This document shows, in pieces, positions 50,115-57,830 of a stretch of 59,321 nucleotides of DNA (its first letter is position 1; the number at the start of each line of letters is the position of its first letter). The notes beneath the pieces are model-generated. The model had not been told where the DNA came from. It searched no databases and worked only from the letters and a program-made list of their open reading frames with translations. The position numbers and the translations under genes were made by a program. The DNA comes from CAYXEN01 sp964464035 (GTDB lineage Bacteria; Krumholzibacteriota; Krumholzibacteriia; WVZY01), in NCBI GenBank assembly GCA_964464035.1, contig CAYXEN010000010.1, forward strand, positions 1-59,321. The letters are read 5' to 3'.

Positions 50115-52847
50115 ATGTACTGTTCCTCTTCTTCGCCAAGATACCTGCTTGGAAAAACTGCCGTCGTCTCGATACTTATCGCCGTATTGCTCCCCCTTCT
50201 CCCCGGTGCGTCGCTGGGCCAGCCTCTGCAGCGCCCCTACGAGTTCCGTCGTGAGTTGGCCAGGAAGAAGGCCGAGCGATTCGAGAAGATGCGCTCGGTC
50301 GAGCTCGCCCAGACCCAAAACCAGACCGAATACGACGTGCACTACTACGATCTCGATCTCACGATAGATCCCAATACGCAGACCGTATCCGGCACCGTGA
50401 CCATCGAAGCCGAGGTCTTGTCCGCTTCCCTGAACCAGATGGACCTGAACCTATTGAACAACATGAGCGTGAACCAGGTGAGATGGTCCGGGGGTTCACT
50501 CGCATTCAGCCACGCCAACGACATACTGACGATCACCCTGCCGACGACTTATTATACCGGCGAGACGTTCACCGTGATGGTGGATTACAGCGGCACTCCC
50601 AGCGCGTCCTACGGGGCATTCGGCTTCGACACTCACAACGGCGATCCCATGATATGGAGCTTGAGCGAACCGTACGGGGCGAGGAGCTGGTGGCCGTGCA
50701 AGGATATTCCCTCGGACAAGGCGGACTCGGTCGACGTGCACATAACCGTACCGAGCAACCTGATCGTGGCGTCGAACGGCACGCTGGTGAGCGTGATCGA
50801 CAACGGCTCGACCAAGACGTACAATTGGCACGAAGGCTATCCCATCACAAGCTACCTCGTCTCGGTCGCGATTCACCCCTACACGGTCTTCTCGCACTGG
50901 TACCACTATGCCCCCGCCGAATCCATGGAAGTGCGCTACTACGTGTACCCCGATCACTACAGCTCGGTTCAATCCACGTACGCGCTGACCGTTCCCATGA
51001 TAGAACTCTACGCGAGCCTCTTCGGAGAATATCCCTTTCTCAACGAAAAGTACGGGCACGCCGAATTCACTTGGGGAGGAGGCATGGAGCACCAGACCAT
51101 AACGAGCCTGGGAGGCTGGGGCGAGTATCTCCTGGCGCACGAACTGGCTCACCAGTGGTGGGGGGACATGATCACGTGCAACAGTTTCCATCACATCTGG
51201 TTGAACGAGGGTTTCGCCACTTACACGGAAGCGCTCTGGTCAGAGTTCACGTACGGCAAAGCCCAGTACAAGGCCGACATGGACAATGCAAAGTATTTCG
51301 GCTCGGGAACGATATTCGTCGCCGACACCACCAATTTCAACCGGATATTCCATTCCGGGCTTTCATACAACAAGGCGTCCTGGGTGCTCCACATGCTGCG
51401 CCACGTAGTAGGCGACAGCACCTTCTTCGACATCCTCAAGGCGTATTACTCCGACTCGCGCTACCAGTACGGAACGATAACGACCGAGCGTTTCCGGGAC
51501 ATATGCGAGAGCGTCTCCGGCATGGATCTCCACTACTTCTTCCACGAGTGGATCTACGAAGAATACTATCCCATGTACAAGTTCGATTGGTCTTCTACGC
51601 CGAACGGCGGATCGTACGACGTGTATCTCACCATCGATCAACTCCAGACCAACTATGTTTTCAAGATGCCCGTGGACATAACGATCGATTTCGCGGTCGG
51701 AGATACCACCATCGTCGTGTGGGACAGCCTCGCCAGCCAGGATTTCGCCTTGAGCGTGGAAAAACAACCCGTCGCCCTGCACCTCGACAAGGACGAATGG
51801 ATTCTCAGGACCATCGAAGAACCCCTGACCGCGCCCACTTTCGACAGGGGAATCCTGCTGGTGAACGGAGTGGATTTCAACATATACGGTTCCTCCATAT
51901 GGAGTGCATACGCTGACAGCGCCTTCTGGGGGAGCTACGGCATCAGTTTCTGGGATTGTTTCCCGGAGCCCGCTTCCGGCTATCCCTCCAATCTCCCGCC
52001 TCCCCTGGGACACGGTCCCGTTCCCGCGGACACGCTCAAGCAGTTCTCGTCCGTCATTTGGATCGGCAACAACTACAACGGAGACATAAGCTCATGGTAC
52101 GATACGCCCATCTATTCCTATATCACGGTCGGGGGCAACGTACTCCTGATGACCCGCATGGGCCAGGATTTCATAGGGGAACCGTTGCGCCAGTACCTGG
52201 GGATAACCTGGCGTGAAGGTTCCTACAACACTCTCAACGATTGCATCTCGACGTACACGGGACTTGTCGACATGACCCCCATAGGCACGCAGAGCTACTG
52301 CGCCGTATTCGATACTTCCCTCGCCACCGGCGAAAGCACGCTTCTTTTCAAGGAAACGAGCTCTTTCGCCACCCACCGCGGTCTCGGGGTCTGGCGTAAC
52401 CCGGCCGGCGGAGGGACGAACCGCTCCGTCGGCGGCCAGTTCGTCTTCATAAGCGGCAGGCCCTACCGCTACAACCACGACCAGATGCGATCCAACTGCG
52501 AGTACATACTGGGGAACATCTTTCTCGAGCCCTACGATCCGACCGGGATTACGGACTCGAGACCTCGCGCGGCATTCCGCCTCGAGCAGAACTATCCCAA
52601 CCCGTTCAATCCGGCCACCACGATCCGCTTCACCCTGCCCGCGAAGGATTTCGCCAGTCTCAAGATTTACGACGTGAGCGGGCGGCTGGTGAGAACCCTC
52701 GTCGAGAGAACGCTCGAGCCGGACAACTATACGTTGCGCTGGGACGGGACGAACGAAAACGGCAGGCCGGCGGCGTCGGGCATCTACTTCTACAGGCTCA
52801 GAGCTGGAAAGAATACGGCGACGAAAAAGATGGTGCTCATCCGCTAG
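50115..52847 (+). CDS. secreted M1 family aminopeptidase with C-terminal FlgD-like sorting domain
   Basis: 910 residues with a signal peptide (VVSILIAVLLPLLPGASLG). The M1 beta and catalytic domains follow: the exopeptidase loop reads GGGMEHQT (GxMEN variant) and the zinc site HELAHQWWGD plus the Glu in WLNEGFATYTEA (about residues 342-366). After the catalytic part comes a Rossmann-like region (about 580-800, from GILLVNGVDFN to GLGVWRN), then NYPNPFNPATTIRF...GIYFYRL, a FlgD-Ig/type-IX-like C-terminal domain. It probably degrades peptides outside the cell or at the surface. An upstream frame extension to 49989 is rejected because AAAGGA and the signal peptide fit ATG 50115. Confidence 0.9.
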   Translation: MYCSSSSPRYLLGKTAVVSILIAVLLPLLPGASLGQPLQRPYEFRRELARKKAERFEKMRSVELAQTQNQTEYDVHYYDLDLTIDPNTQTVSGTVTIEAEVLSASLNQMDLNLLNNMSVNQVRWSGGSLAFSHANDILTITLPTTYYTGETFTVMVDYSGTPSASYGAFGFDTHNGDPMIWSLSEPYGARSWWPCKDIPSDKADSVDVHITVPSNLIVASNGTLVSVIDNGSTKTYNWHEGYPITSYLVSVAIHPYTVFSHWYHYAPAESMEVRYYVYPDHYSSVQSTYALTVPMIELYASLFGEYPFLNEKYGHAEFTWGGGMEHQTITSLGGWGEYLLAHELAHQWWGDMITCNSFHHIWLNEGFATYTEALWSEFTYGKAQYKADMDNAKYFGSGTIFVADTTNFNRIFHSGLSYNKASWVLHMLRHVVGDSTFFDILKAYYSDSRYQYGTITTERFRDICESVSGMDLHYFFHEWIYEEYYPMYKFDWSSTPNGGSYDVYLTIDQLQTNYVFKMPVDITIDFAVGDTTIVVWDSLASQDFALSVEKQPVALHLDKDEWILRTIEEPLTAPTFDRGILLVNGVDFNIYGSSIWSAYADSAFWGSYGISFWDCFPEPASGYPSNLPPPLGHGPVPADTLKQFSSVIWIGNNYNGDISSWYDTPIYSYITVGGNVLLMTRMGQDFIGEPLRQYLGITWREGSYNTLNDCISTYTGLVDMTPIGTQSYCAVFDTSLATGESTLLFKETSSFATHRGLGVWRNPAGGGTNRSVGGQFVFISGRPYRYNHDQMRSNCEYILGNIFLEPYDPTGITDSRPRAAFRLEQNYPNPFNPATTIRFTLPAKDFASLKIYDVSGRLVRTLVERTLEPDNYTLRWDGTNENGRPAASGIYFYRLRAGKNTATKKMVLIR

Positions 52848-52856
52848 GGGAATACG

Positions 52857-54326
52857 TTGGACGACGAGAAGAAAGCCGGGATTCCCAACCCCATAACCGA
52901 GCTCGTGACGTCATTCAGGGCGGTTCGCCATGCTCCGGCCGGTTTCTGGTACTCGAACATAGCCTACTGGCTCGACGGCGTCTCCTACTTCGGCATTCTG
53001 ACGCTGCTCGCCATGTTCTTCCACGATGTGGCGGGACTGAGCGACACGACCGGGCACAAGCTCGTATCCATCTACACGGGCATCATAACGGGATCGATGC
53101 TCGTCTTCGGACCCGTCTCCGACCGCCTCGGGGTGAGAAGATCCCTGATAGTCTCCGTGATTCTCTACATCATCGGCCGAACCGCCCTCCCGCTCATTCC
53201 CCACTTCTTCCCGCCCGGATCCATCGAGCTCATAGTGGTGGCCACCATCGCCCTCGTGATCGCCGGAGCGGGGAACGGGTTCATGCAGCCGTCCGTCTAC
53301 GCGGGAGTGCGCAAGTTCACCGACGAGAAGACCGCCGCCATGGGGTACGGGTTCCTCTATGCCGGCATGAATCTGGGAATCGTCTTCATCGGCCTTTTGT
53401 CTCCGCGCATCCGCACGGGCGTTCATATCGGCGATCTGGTGAACATCCGCGCTTTCGGAATCTCGGGGGTCTTCTGGTTCTGCATAGCGGTAAACGTCCT
53501 CATGCTGATCGGCCTCCTCGTCTTCTTCACCGACAAGGTGGAAAAGGAGGGTGAGCGGAAGGGAGAGGCTGCGAGAGAAGCGGAGAAAAACGAGCGGGAA
53601 AACGAAGGCACAGGAGAGACCTCCGGGCGAGAGGCCGGGAGACGGGACGAAGGATCGACCGGCGCCGGGCCTCTTTCGCGTTTGAGGAACCGATTGAAGG
53701 AAAACCCACTCTCGAACGCGCGATTCTCCTTCTTCATCTTCGTCCTGCTGCCCGTTCAGACTCTTTTTGCATATCAATGGCTGGTCATGCCCGAATACGT
53801 CACGCGGGCCTATTCGAAGATCGTCGCCGACAACATGGAGAGCATCGTCAACGTCGCCAATCCCCTCATCATAGTTCTGGGAGTCCCCATCATAACCGCC
53901 CTCACCCGCAAGGTGCCGGTATACCGAATGATGGTCGTGGGCACCCTCGTCTCCGCGCTTCCCACGTTCCTGTTCGTGCTGGGACCGCGTTTCCCGCTCC
54001 TGATGTCTTACATAGTCCTCTTCTCCATCGGCGAAGCTCTCTGGCAACCCAGGTTCCTCCAGTTCGCCGCCGAGCTGGCCCCCGAAGGCAAGACCGGCGC
54101 ATACGTGGCCTATGCAAACATTCCATGGTTCATGATCAAGTTCATGGCGGGCTGGTACACCGGCCCTCTCATGGAACGCTATTGTCCCTCGGGCGGCCCC
54201 TACAACACGGAGGCGATGTGGCTCATATACGGCCTGGTGGCGATGGTGAGTCCGGTCGGGCTGTTGCTGGCCAAGAACTGGGTGCAAAAGGGCTTCGCGA
54301 AGAGGAGCTCGCTGCAACCCGAATGA
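52857..54326 (+). CDS. MFS transporter with a charged central loop
   Basis: 489 residues, about twelve predicted helices in two halves. Loop 2-3 motif GPVSDRLGVRRS is the MFS signature. The cytoplasmic loop between helices six and seven is long and highly charged (about residues 225-280, Glu/Arg/Lys/Gly-rich). The substrate is unknown. The position nine bases after an extracellular peptidase, and a GFWYSNIAYWLDGVSYFG start reminiscent of peptide (POT-type) carriers, suggest uptake of small peptides, but this is a guess. TTG start with GGGGAA before it. Confidence 0.75.
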   Translation: MDDEKKAGIPNPITELVTSFRAVRHAPAGFWYSNIAYWLDGVSYFGILTLLAMFFHDVAGLSDTTGHKLVSIYTGIITGSMLVFGPVSDRLGVRRSLIVSVILYIIGRTALPLIPHFFPPGSIELIVVATIALVIAGAGNGFMQPSVYAGVRKFTDEKTAAMGYGFLYAGMNLGIVFIGLLSPRIRTGVHIGDLVNIRAFGISGVFWFCIAVNVLMLIGLLVFFTDKVEKEGERKGEAAREAEKNERENEGTGETSGREAGRRDEGSTGAGPLSRLRNRLKENPLSNARFSFFIFVLLPVQTLFAYQWLVMPEYVTRAYSKIVADNMESIVNVANPLIIVLGVPIITALTRKVPVYRMMVVGTLVSALPTFLFVLGPRFPLLMSYIVLFSIGEALWQPRFLQFAAELAPEGKTGAYVAYANIPWFMIKFMAGWYTGPLMERYCPSGGPYNTEAMWLIYGLVAMVSPVGLLLAKNWVQKGFAKRSSLQPE

Positions 54327-54423
54327 CGGCCCTCACAACATGCTGCAGCGGAGTCGTATTTGCGTATTCAGGCGCATACTTCCGCTGAGCGGAGGCCGAC
54401 TAAATGCTCTAGAACGTCCTGCC

Positions 54424-54451
54424 AAAAGACCCCGCTCGGGAAACCGGGATC
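54424..54451 (-). terminator. intrinsic terminator after the CARDB gene
   Basis: Seven-pair stem GATCCCG / CGGGGTC (one T-G) at 54428-54451 with a ten-base loop, then TTTT at 54424-54427 on the minus strand, 37 bases past the stop codon. Lies in the convergent gap with the MFS gene. Confidence 0.55.
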
Positions 54452-54487
54452 GAAAGGACGGAGTACGAAGGGATCCGCCCTTAATAT

Positions 54488-55213
54488 TCAATTTCCAAAC
54501 ATCGCCTTTATTCTTCCCCAACTGGTCTTTTCGGTCGGCACCGTCGAAGTCATATAAAAATCGAAATCCTCGGTCCCGGGAGTTCCATCCTGGAACTCCC
54601 CTGAGATCGGTATAACCACGGAGGTGGAGAACCCGGCGGGAGCCAGAAAGTGCACGATGGTCTGGGCATGGCCCTCGGGGGGCAAGGTGAAAACCGTCTG
54701 ATCGATGGTGACCGTCCAACCGGGCGGGGTCTGGGGTGTCAGTATCAGGGTCTTGGAGCCGGAGCTGCTGCCGGGGTTGTAGACTCCGATGGCAACATCG
54801 CGTAAGCTGCCCGGCGTGATCGATAAGTAGTTGTTGTTCAGGCTGGCCGAATTGTTGGTTTCATCGGATTCGGGAATCACAAGACCTACGTCGGCGTTTC
54901 CATATCCACAGGCCCAGTCGGTACCGTCCCATGTCCAGCTCCTGGTAGCGAACGAGCCTGACGATAGGCCGGCGACGACGGCGTCGTGAAAGCCGCCGCT
55001 ATTTGCTTTGGAAACTCCTACTCTGAGTGTGAAGCTCCCTGCGGCCGCCGTGCCGGCGTTCCATACCGTTACCGTCACGGTAGTCTGACTCGATGTCTTG
55101 ACCACCGTGATGTCGCTCTTGGTAACTTTGAGGTCGATTGTGGAGAATGCGTTGACAGGAAGCAAAAAGGTGAGGGCGAGAAGCATTGATAATAACGATA
55201 TTTGTATTCTCAT
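54488..55213 (-). CDS. secreted CARDB-like adhesion/structural protein
   Basis: 241 residues with a clear signal peptide (ISLLSMLLALTFLLPVNAFS). A CARDB-type immunoglobulin-like domain follows (VTVWNAGTAAAGSFTLRVG ... VIPESDETNNSASLNNNYL), then a second beta-rich region with TPPGWTVTIDQTVFTLPPEG resembling an NEW3-like domain. No catalytic motif. Such domains occur in cell-surface or extracellular proteins of unknown partner. Start ATG 55213 follows AAGGAGG. Flanked by its own promoter (55348-55377) and terminator (54424-54451), so monocistronic. Confidence 0.75.
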   Translation of the reverse strand: MRIQISLLSMLLALTFLLPVNAFSTIDLKVTKSDITVVKTSSQTTVTVTVWNAGTAAAGSFTLRVGVSKANSGGFHDAVVAGLSSGSFATRSWTWDGTDWACGYGNADVGLVIPESDETNNSASLNNNYLSITPGSLRDVAIGVYNPGSSSGSKTLILTPQTPPGWTVTIDQTVFTLPPEGHAQTIVHFLAPAGFSTSVVIPISGEFQDGTPGTEDFDFYMTSTVPTEKTSWGRIKAMFGN

Positions 55214-55347
55214 TTCATGATCCTCCTTCTGCTCATTCGATAAAAGGGTTTATGGCGATATTGTAATAAGCTGTAGCGCAATCGTCTTATTTCACCTCCC
55301 CCGTGTCGAAGTGTAGATGCAGAAAGGATACTTTGGCGGGAAATTTT

Positions 55348-55377
55348 AGGATATCATAAACTTAACACTTAAGTCAA
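55348..55377 (-). promoter_or_regulatory. promoter of the CARDB gene
   Basis: TTGACT (55372-55377), 18-base spacer, TATCCT (55348-55353), in an AT-rich stretch unlike its surroundings, about 130 bases upstream of the start codon. Confidence 0.55.
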
Positions 55378-55430
55378 TCTATTTTAGCTATAGCTATGCA
55401 TTATTGAGTGCACAAACTCAGGAGGAATTC

Positions 55431-55535
55431 ATGGGTAGGCGCCCTCAAAATCCACACCATTACCCATCCAGCCAACTCCAAGGCCTAATAAAGTATCGAG
55501 ATGGGGGATTCGGGGAAACTGGGCGATCGTCGTAG
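55431..55535 (+). CDS. possible 34-residue small protein with perfect ribosome site
   Basis: ATG at 55431 preceded by AGGAGG at five bases; TAG at 55533. The peptide begins MGRRPQNPHHYPSSQ and is hydrophilic. Upstream is AT-rich with short palindromes (AGCTATAGCT, TGAGT...ACTCA). I recognise no family; it might be the remaining N-terminus of a longer decayed gene. It ends 14 bases before the tRNA-Thr gene on the other strand. Confidence 0.3.
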   Translation: MGRRPQNPHHYPSSQLQGLIKYRDGGFGETGRSS

Positions 55536-55549
55536 CTCTTTGAAAACAA

Positions 55550-55625
55550 TGGAGCTGGTGAACGGATTCGAACCGTTGACCTACGCATTACGAGTGCGTT
55601 GCTCTACCAGCTGAGCTACACCAGC
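55550..55625 (-). tRNA. tRNA-Thr (CGT anticodon)
   Basis: 76 nt with CCA. Acceptor GCTGGTG / CACCAGC, D-arm AGCTCAGCTGGTAGAGC, anticodon loop CTCGTAA (CGT), T-arm AACGGTTCGAATCCGTT, discriminator T. Confidence 0.96.
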
Positions 55626-55697
55626 CCCATGCAACCATTAATCGCCCTTCGACCCGGAGCGCCTCGGCAGGGCCGAAGCTTCGCAGGTACCGGACTT

Positions 55698-55726
55698 ATT
55701 CTATAAGTTTCCCCCGCCCGACACAA
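55698..55726 (-). promoter_or_regulatory. tRNA-Thr promoter
   Basis: TTGTGT (55721-55726), 17-base spacer, TAGAAT (55698-55703), about 73 bases upstream of the tRNA. Confidence 0.5.
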
Positions 55727-56096
55727 CCCAAAACTAACCGGCCGGCTGAATTCCCCCCGCGTTGCTTTTTGCGTCTCGGCGTTCAATTCTACAAGCCCTG
55801 CGGGAAATCATGAGGAACGATTCCCCCCGGCCGGGTCCTGGGAGAATCGATCAGCGTCCATGGCTTCGTCGAATATTCCCCGTATCGACGGCAAAGCGTG
55901 CTCTCCCGCTTTCGGAATCGATTCGTTCCGCCATTGCTCGGGCGAGGGTTTCATCCGAGGCTTCGACCCGGATTCGCATGCATCGGCAAGCCCCTTTCCC
56001 GGAGAAAGCGTGGGGCTCATCCCTGAGCGGGCGCGAGGGAACGGGAAGTTTTTTCCCGGCCTCGATTCGCGCGATATTCGATGCCGAATTTTTCAG
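55727..56096. other. stretch without a recognisable gene
   Basis: No start with a credible ribosome site, no RNA gene and no repeat family seen. An open frame of the downstream lipoprotein extends through it from 55762, but its amino-acid composition is that of noncoding GC-rich DNA. It ends at a sigma54-like promoter. Confidence 0.5.
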
Positions 56097-56111
56097 TGGT
56101 ACGCTTCTTGC
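56097..56111 (+). promoter_or_regulatory. sigma54-type promoter candidate
   Basis: TGGTACG (56097-56103), four bases, TTGC (56108-56111). It matches the -24/-12 pattern TGGYACR-N4-TTGC with correct GG-to-GC spacing, about 100 bases before the lipoprotein start. No sigma70 site is visible there. Confidence 0.45.
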
Positions 56112-56168
56112 GAACCGCCGTGCACACAGCCGAAGCTACAACACCATTGCGAGGTACCATATTTCAAC

Positions 56169-56192
56169 AACCAAGCATCATTGGTTCTTTTT
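56169..56192 (+). other. small hairpin with T-tract before the lipoprotein start
   Basis: AACCAA (56169-56174), six-base loop, TTGGTT (56181-56186), then CTTTTT. It lies directly before the AGGAGG of the lipoprotein gene. The stem is weak; it may be an attenuator or mRNA-stability element. Confidence 0.3.
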
Positions 56193-56214
56193 CCAGGAGG
56201 AGGTTCGCATCAAG

Positions 56215-56838
56215 ATGAACAGCCCGAAATCATTTCGAAAGCTCCATCTGATCGTCCCGTTCTGCTTGCTCTTGGTAGTCGGCATCGTTGCTGGCTGTGG
56301 CGACGACAGCCCGACGACCCCGACCAACAACAACCAGCAGACCTGGGACGAAGCAGCCGGCTGGATCGGCGTCTTCGCCGATCAAAACGGCACGGACTGC
56401 AGCCTGCAGGACTCCGGCCCCGGCACCGTGACTTACTACGTCGTACAGGTCGGTTCACAGGGCGCCACGGCGAGCGAATTCAAGATCGAGACTTCAGGCT
56501 TCACGGGTGTCTACGTCGGCAAGACTTCGCCCTTCCCGCTGATAATCGGCGATGATCCCATGACCGGTATATCCATAGCGTACGGCGCCTGCTTGACGGG
56601 TCCGATCCATATTCTGTCCTTGACGTACACGATCGATGGATCCACTCCGCCTTGCTCTTGGATCAGGGTGGTTCCTCATCCCGTTTCCGGTGACATTGGA
56701 ACCGTCGATTGCAACAACGATCTTCTCTCGGCGCGGGGACTCACTTCCTATATAAACAACGATGGAAGTTGCCCCTGCTCCGCCCCTGCGACGGTAACCA
56801 CCTGGGACAGGGTCAGAGAGGTAATGCGCGGGCAGTAA
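56215..56838 (+). CDS. secreted lipoprotein of unknown function
   Basis: 207 residues from the ATG at 56215 with a lipoprotein signal (FCLLLVVGIVAGC, Cys at about residue 24). A Thr/Asn-rich linker (DDSPTTPTNNNQQ) follows, then a beta-rich domain with several Cys (TDCSLQD, GACLTGP, PPCSWIRVVP, VDCNNDLL, SCPCS). Cys-rich beta domains of this look occur repeatedly in secreted proteins of uncultured FCB phyla, but I know no function. AGGAGGAGG lies 14 bases upstream. A sigma54-like promoter precedes it and a strong terminator follows, so it is a single-gene unit. Confidence 0.7.
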   Translation: MNSPKSFRKLHLIVPFCLLLVVGIVAGCGDDSPTTPTNNNQQTWDEAAGWIGVFADQNGTDCSLQDSGPGTVTYYVVQVGSQGATASEFKIETSGFTGVYVGKTSPFPLIIGDDPMTGISIAYGACLTGPIHILSLTYTIDGSTPPCSWIRVVPHPVSGDIGTVDCNNDLLSARGLTSYINNDGSCPCSAPATVTTWDRVREVMRGQ

Positions 56839-56876
56839 GAAGCGCCAATTAATAACACCCACTACCAGTTCCGCAC

Positions 56877-56914
56877 GATTCCCGGTTCGACCATCGGACC
56901 GGGAATCTCTCTTT
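56877..56914 (+). terminator. intrinsic terminator after the lipoprotein gene
   Basis: Perfect ten-pair stem GATTCCCGGT / ACCGGGAATC (56877-56907) with an eleven-base loop, followed by TCTCTTT. Confidence 0.75.
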
Positions 56915-56942
56915 ATACGAACTCGAATGGAAAGGAATAATT

Positions 56943-57019
56943 TGGTGCGCCCAGGAGGACTCGAACCCCCAACCTTTTGGTCCGTAGCCAAACGCTCTAT
57001 CCAATTGAGCTATGGGCGC
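56943..57019 (-). tRNA. tRNA-Arg (ACG anticodon)
   Basis: 77 nt with CCA. Acceptor GCGCCCA / TGGGCGC, D-arm AGCTCAATTGGATAGAGC, anticodon loop CTACGGA (ACG, expected to be converted to ICG by TadA), T-arm TGGGGGTTCGAGTCCTCCT. Confidence 0.96.
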
Positions 57020-57093
57020 ACTCTGAATCGACCCGAAGCTCGAGAGGGATCACCGGCAAATCGCTCACCGGCGGCACGCCCGCACCGGCAAGA

Positions 57094-57122
57094 AGAATAG
57101 AATGCCGAGGGAAAATAATCAA
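57094..57122 (-). promoter_or_regulatory. tRNA-Arg promoter
   Basis: TTGATT (57117-57122), 17-base spacer, TATTCT (57094-57099), about 75 bases upstream of the tRNA. Confidence 0.55.
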
Positions 57123-57174
57123 CAGTTTTCATCAACCGGGAGCGGCGGTCGCCGCGGTCCACGCGGACTTCAGG

Positions 57175-57573
57175 TCAGGCCGGTTCCCCTCCCTCGCCGG
57201 GGTCATGAACGCCGCCATGCGGAGAGGGAGCGATCGTCCCTTCGGCTGCCGTCACTTCCACCGCCTCGAACTGAATCCCGCCGGCCAGCCCCGCTATGAT
57301 GTTGTAGATCCACCCGCCTATCGTCACTATGACCGAGCCAAGAATGCCGTACATGAAGGCGAGAAAGGGTATCATGAACAGACCGAGAACGCCGCCCAGG
57401 AACCCGAAATTCGGCATGTCATTGGCGACGAGGGCCGAGTTTATGCCTCCCAGAACAAGCATGATGAATTCGTAGAACAACCCCATGATGAGTCCAATGC
57501 AGGCGTAGATGAAAAACGAAAGCTTGAAGAGCGACCAGAGTTCGACGTGCCTTACTTCCAGTTTGCTAGACAT
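57175..57573 (-). CDS. small DUF3566-like membrane protein
   Basis: 132 residues. The N-terminal motif LEVRHVELWSLFKLSFFIYACIG and two long hydrophobic segments (about 15-45 and 55-105) resemble DUF3566 proteins, small membrane proteins of unknown role. The Gly-rich second region (GFLGGVLGLFMIPFLAFMYG) and an acidic tail (EAVEVTAAEGT) follow. The frame opens at 57672, but the ATG at 57573 preceded by GGGGAAACAAT is preferred. A perfect palindrome CACACGTGTG lies at 57668-57677 upstream. Confidence 0.6.
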   Translation of the reverse strand: MSSKLEVRHVELWSLFKLSFFIYACIGLIMGLFYEFIMLVLGGINSALVANDMPNFGFLGGVLGLFMIPFLAFMYGILGSVIVTIGGWIYNIIAGLAGGIQFEAVEVTAAEGTIAPSPHGGVHDPGEGGEPA

Positions 57574-57667
57574 ATTGTTTCCCCGTTCGTATCGAGCCTC
57601 GAGTGAACGCCGGCTTCTCCACGTTGACGTTGTGTGCATTCCCGGCCGGGGCCTCCCCCTCCGGAAC

Positions 57668-57677
57668 CACACGTGTG
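57668..57677. promoter_or_regulatory. palindrome upstream of the DUF3566-like gene
   Basis: CACACGTGTG, a perfect ten-base palindrome about 95 bases before the start codon; possible regulator site, no known match. Confidence 0.25.
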
Positions 57678-57756
57678 AGACGCCGGTTAAATCATTACCA
57701 TAATTTCGCGGGAAGGCAAAGAAGTTTCATGAAGATATTGCCACGCAACGGCACAA

Positions 57757-57790
57757 GGGAGGAAAGATCCGGATTCGGCTCTTTCCTCCC
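57757..57790 (-). terminator. strong hairpin downstream of the octaheme gene
   Basis: Perfect eleven-pair stem GGGAGGAAAGA / TCTTTCCTCCC with a twelve-base loop, about 40 bases past the stop codon. The following T-tract is poor (TTGTG), so it may act as a processing or stability end rather than a classical terminator. Confidence 0.5.
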
Positions 57791-57830
57791 TCCGTTTCCC
57801 GGGTGCAATCCGAGACCCAACCACCCCTGT

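Noticed and set aside
55425..55433. AGGAGGAATTCATG taken as cloning-vector sequence
   Set aside because: Only this short match exists. The flanks continue as native AT-rich DNA into a tRNA gene, with no vector-derived sequence.
55762..56214. Longer N-terminus for the lipoprotein (151 extra residues)
   Set aside because: It would bury the signal peptide and lipobox. The extra residues look noncoding, and the AGGAGG and sigma54-like site lie after it.
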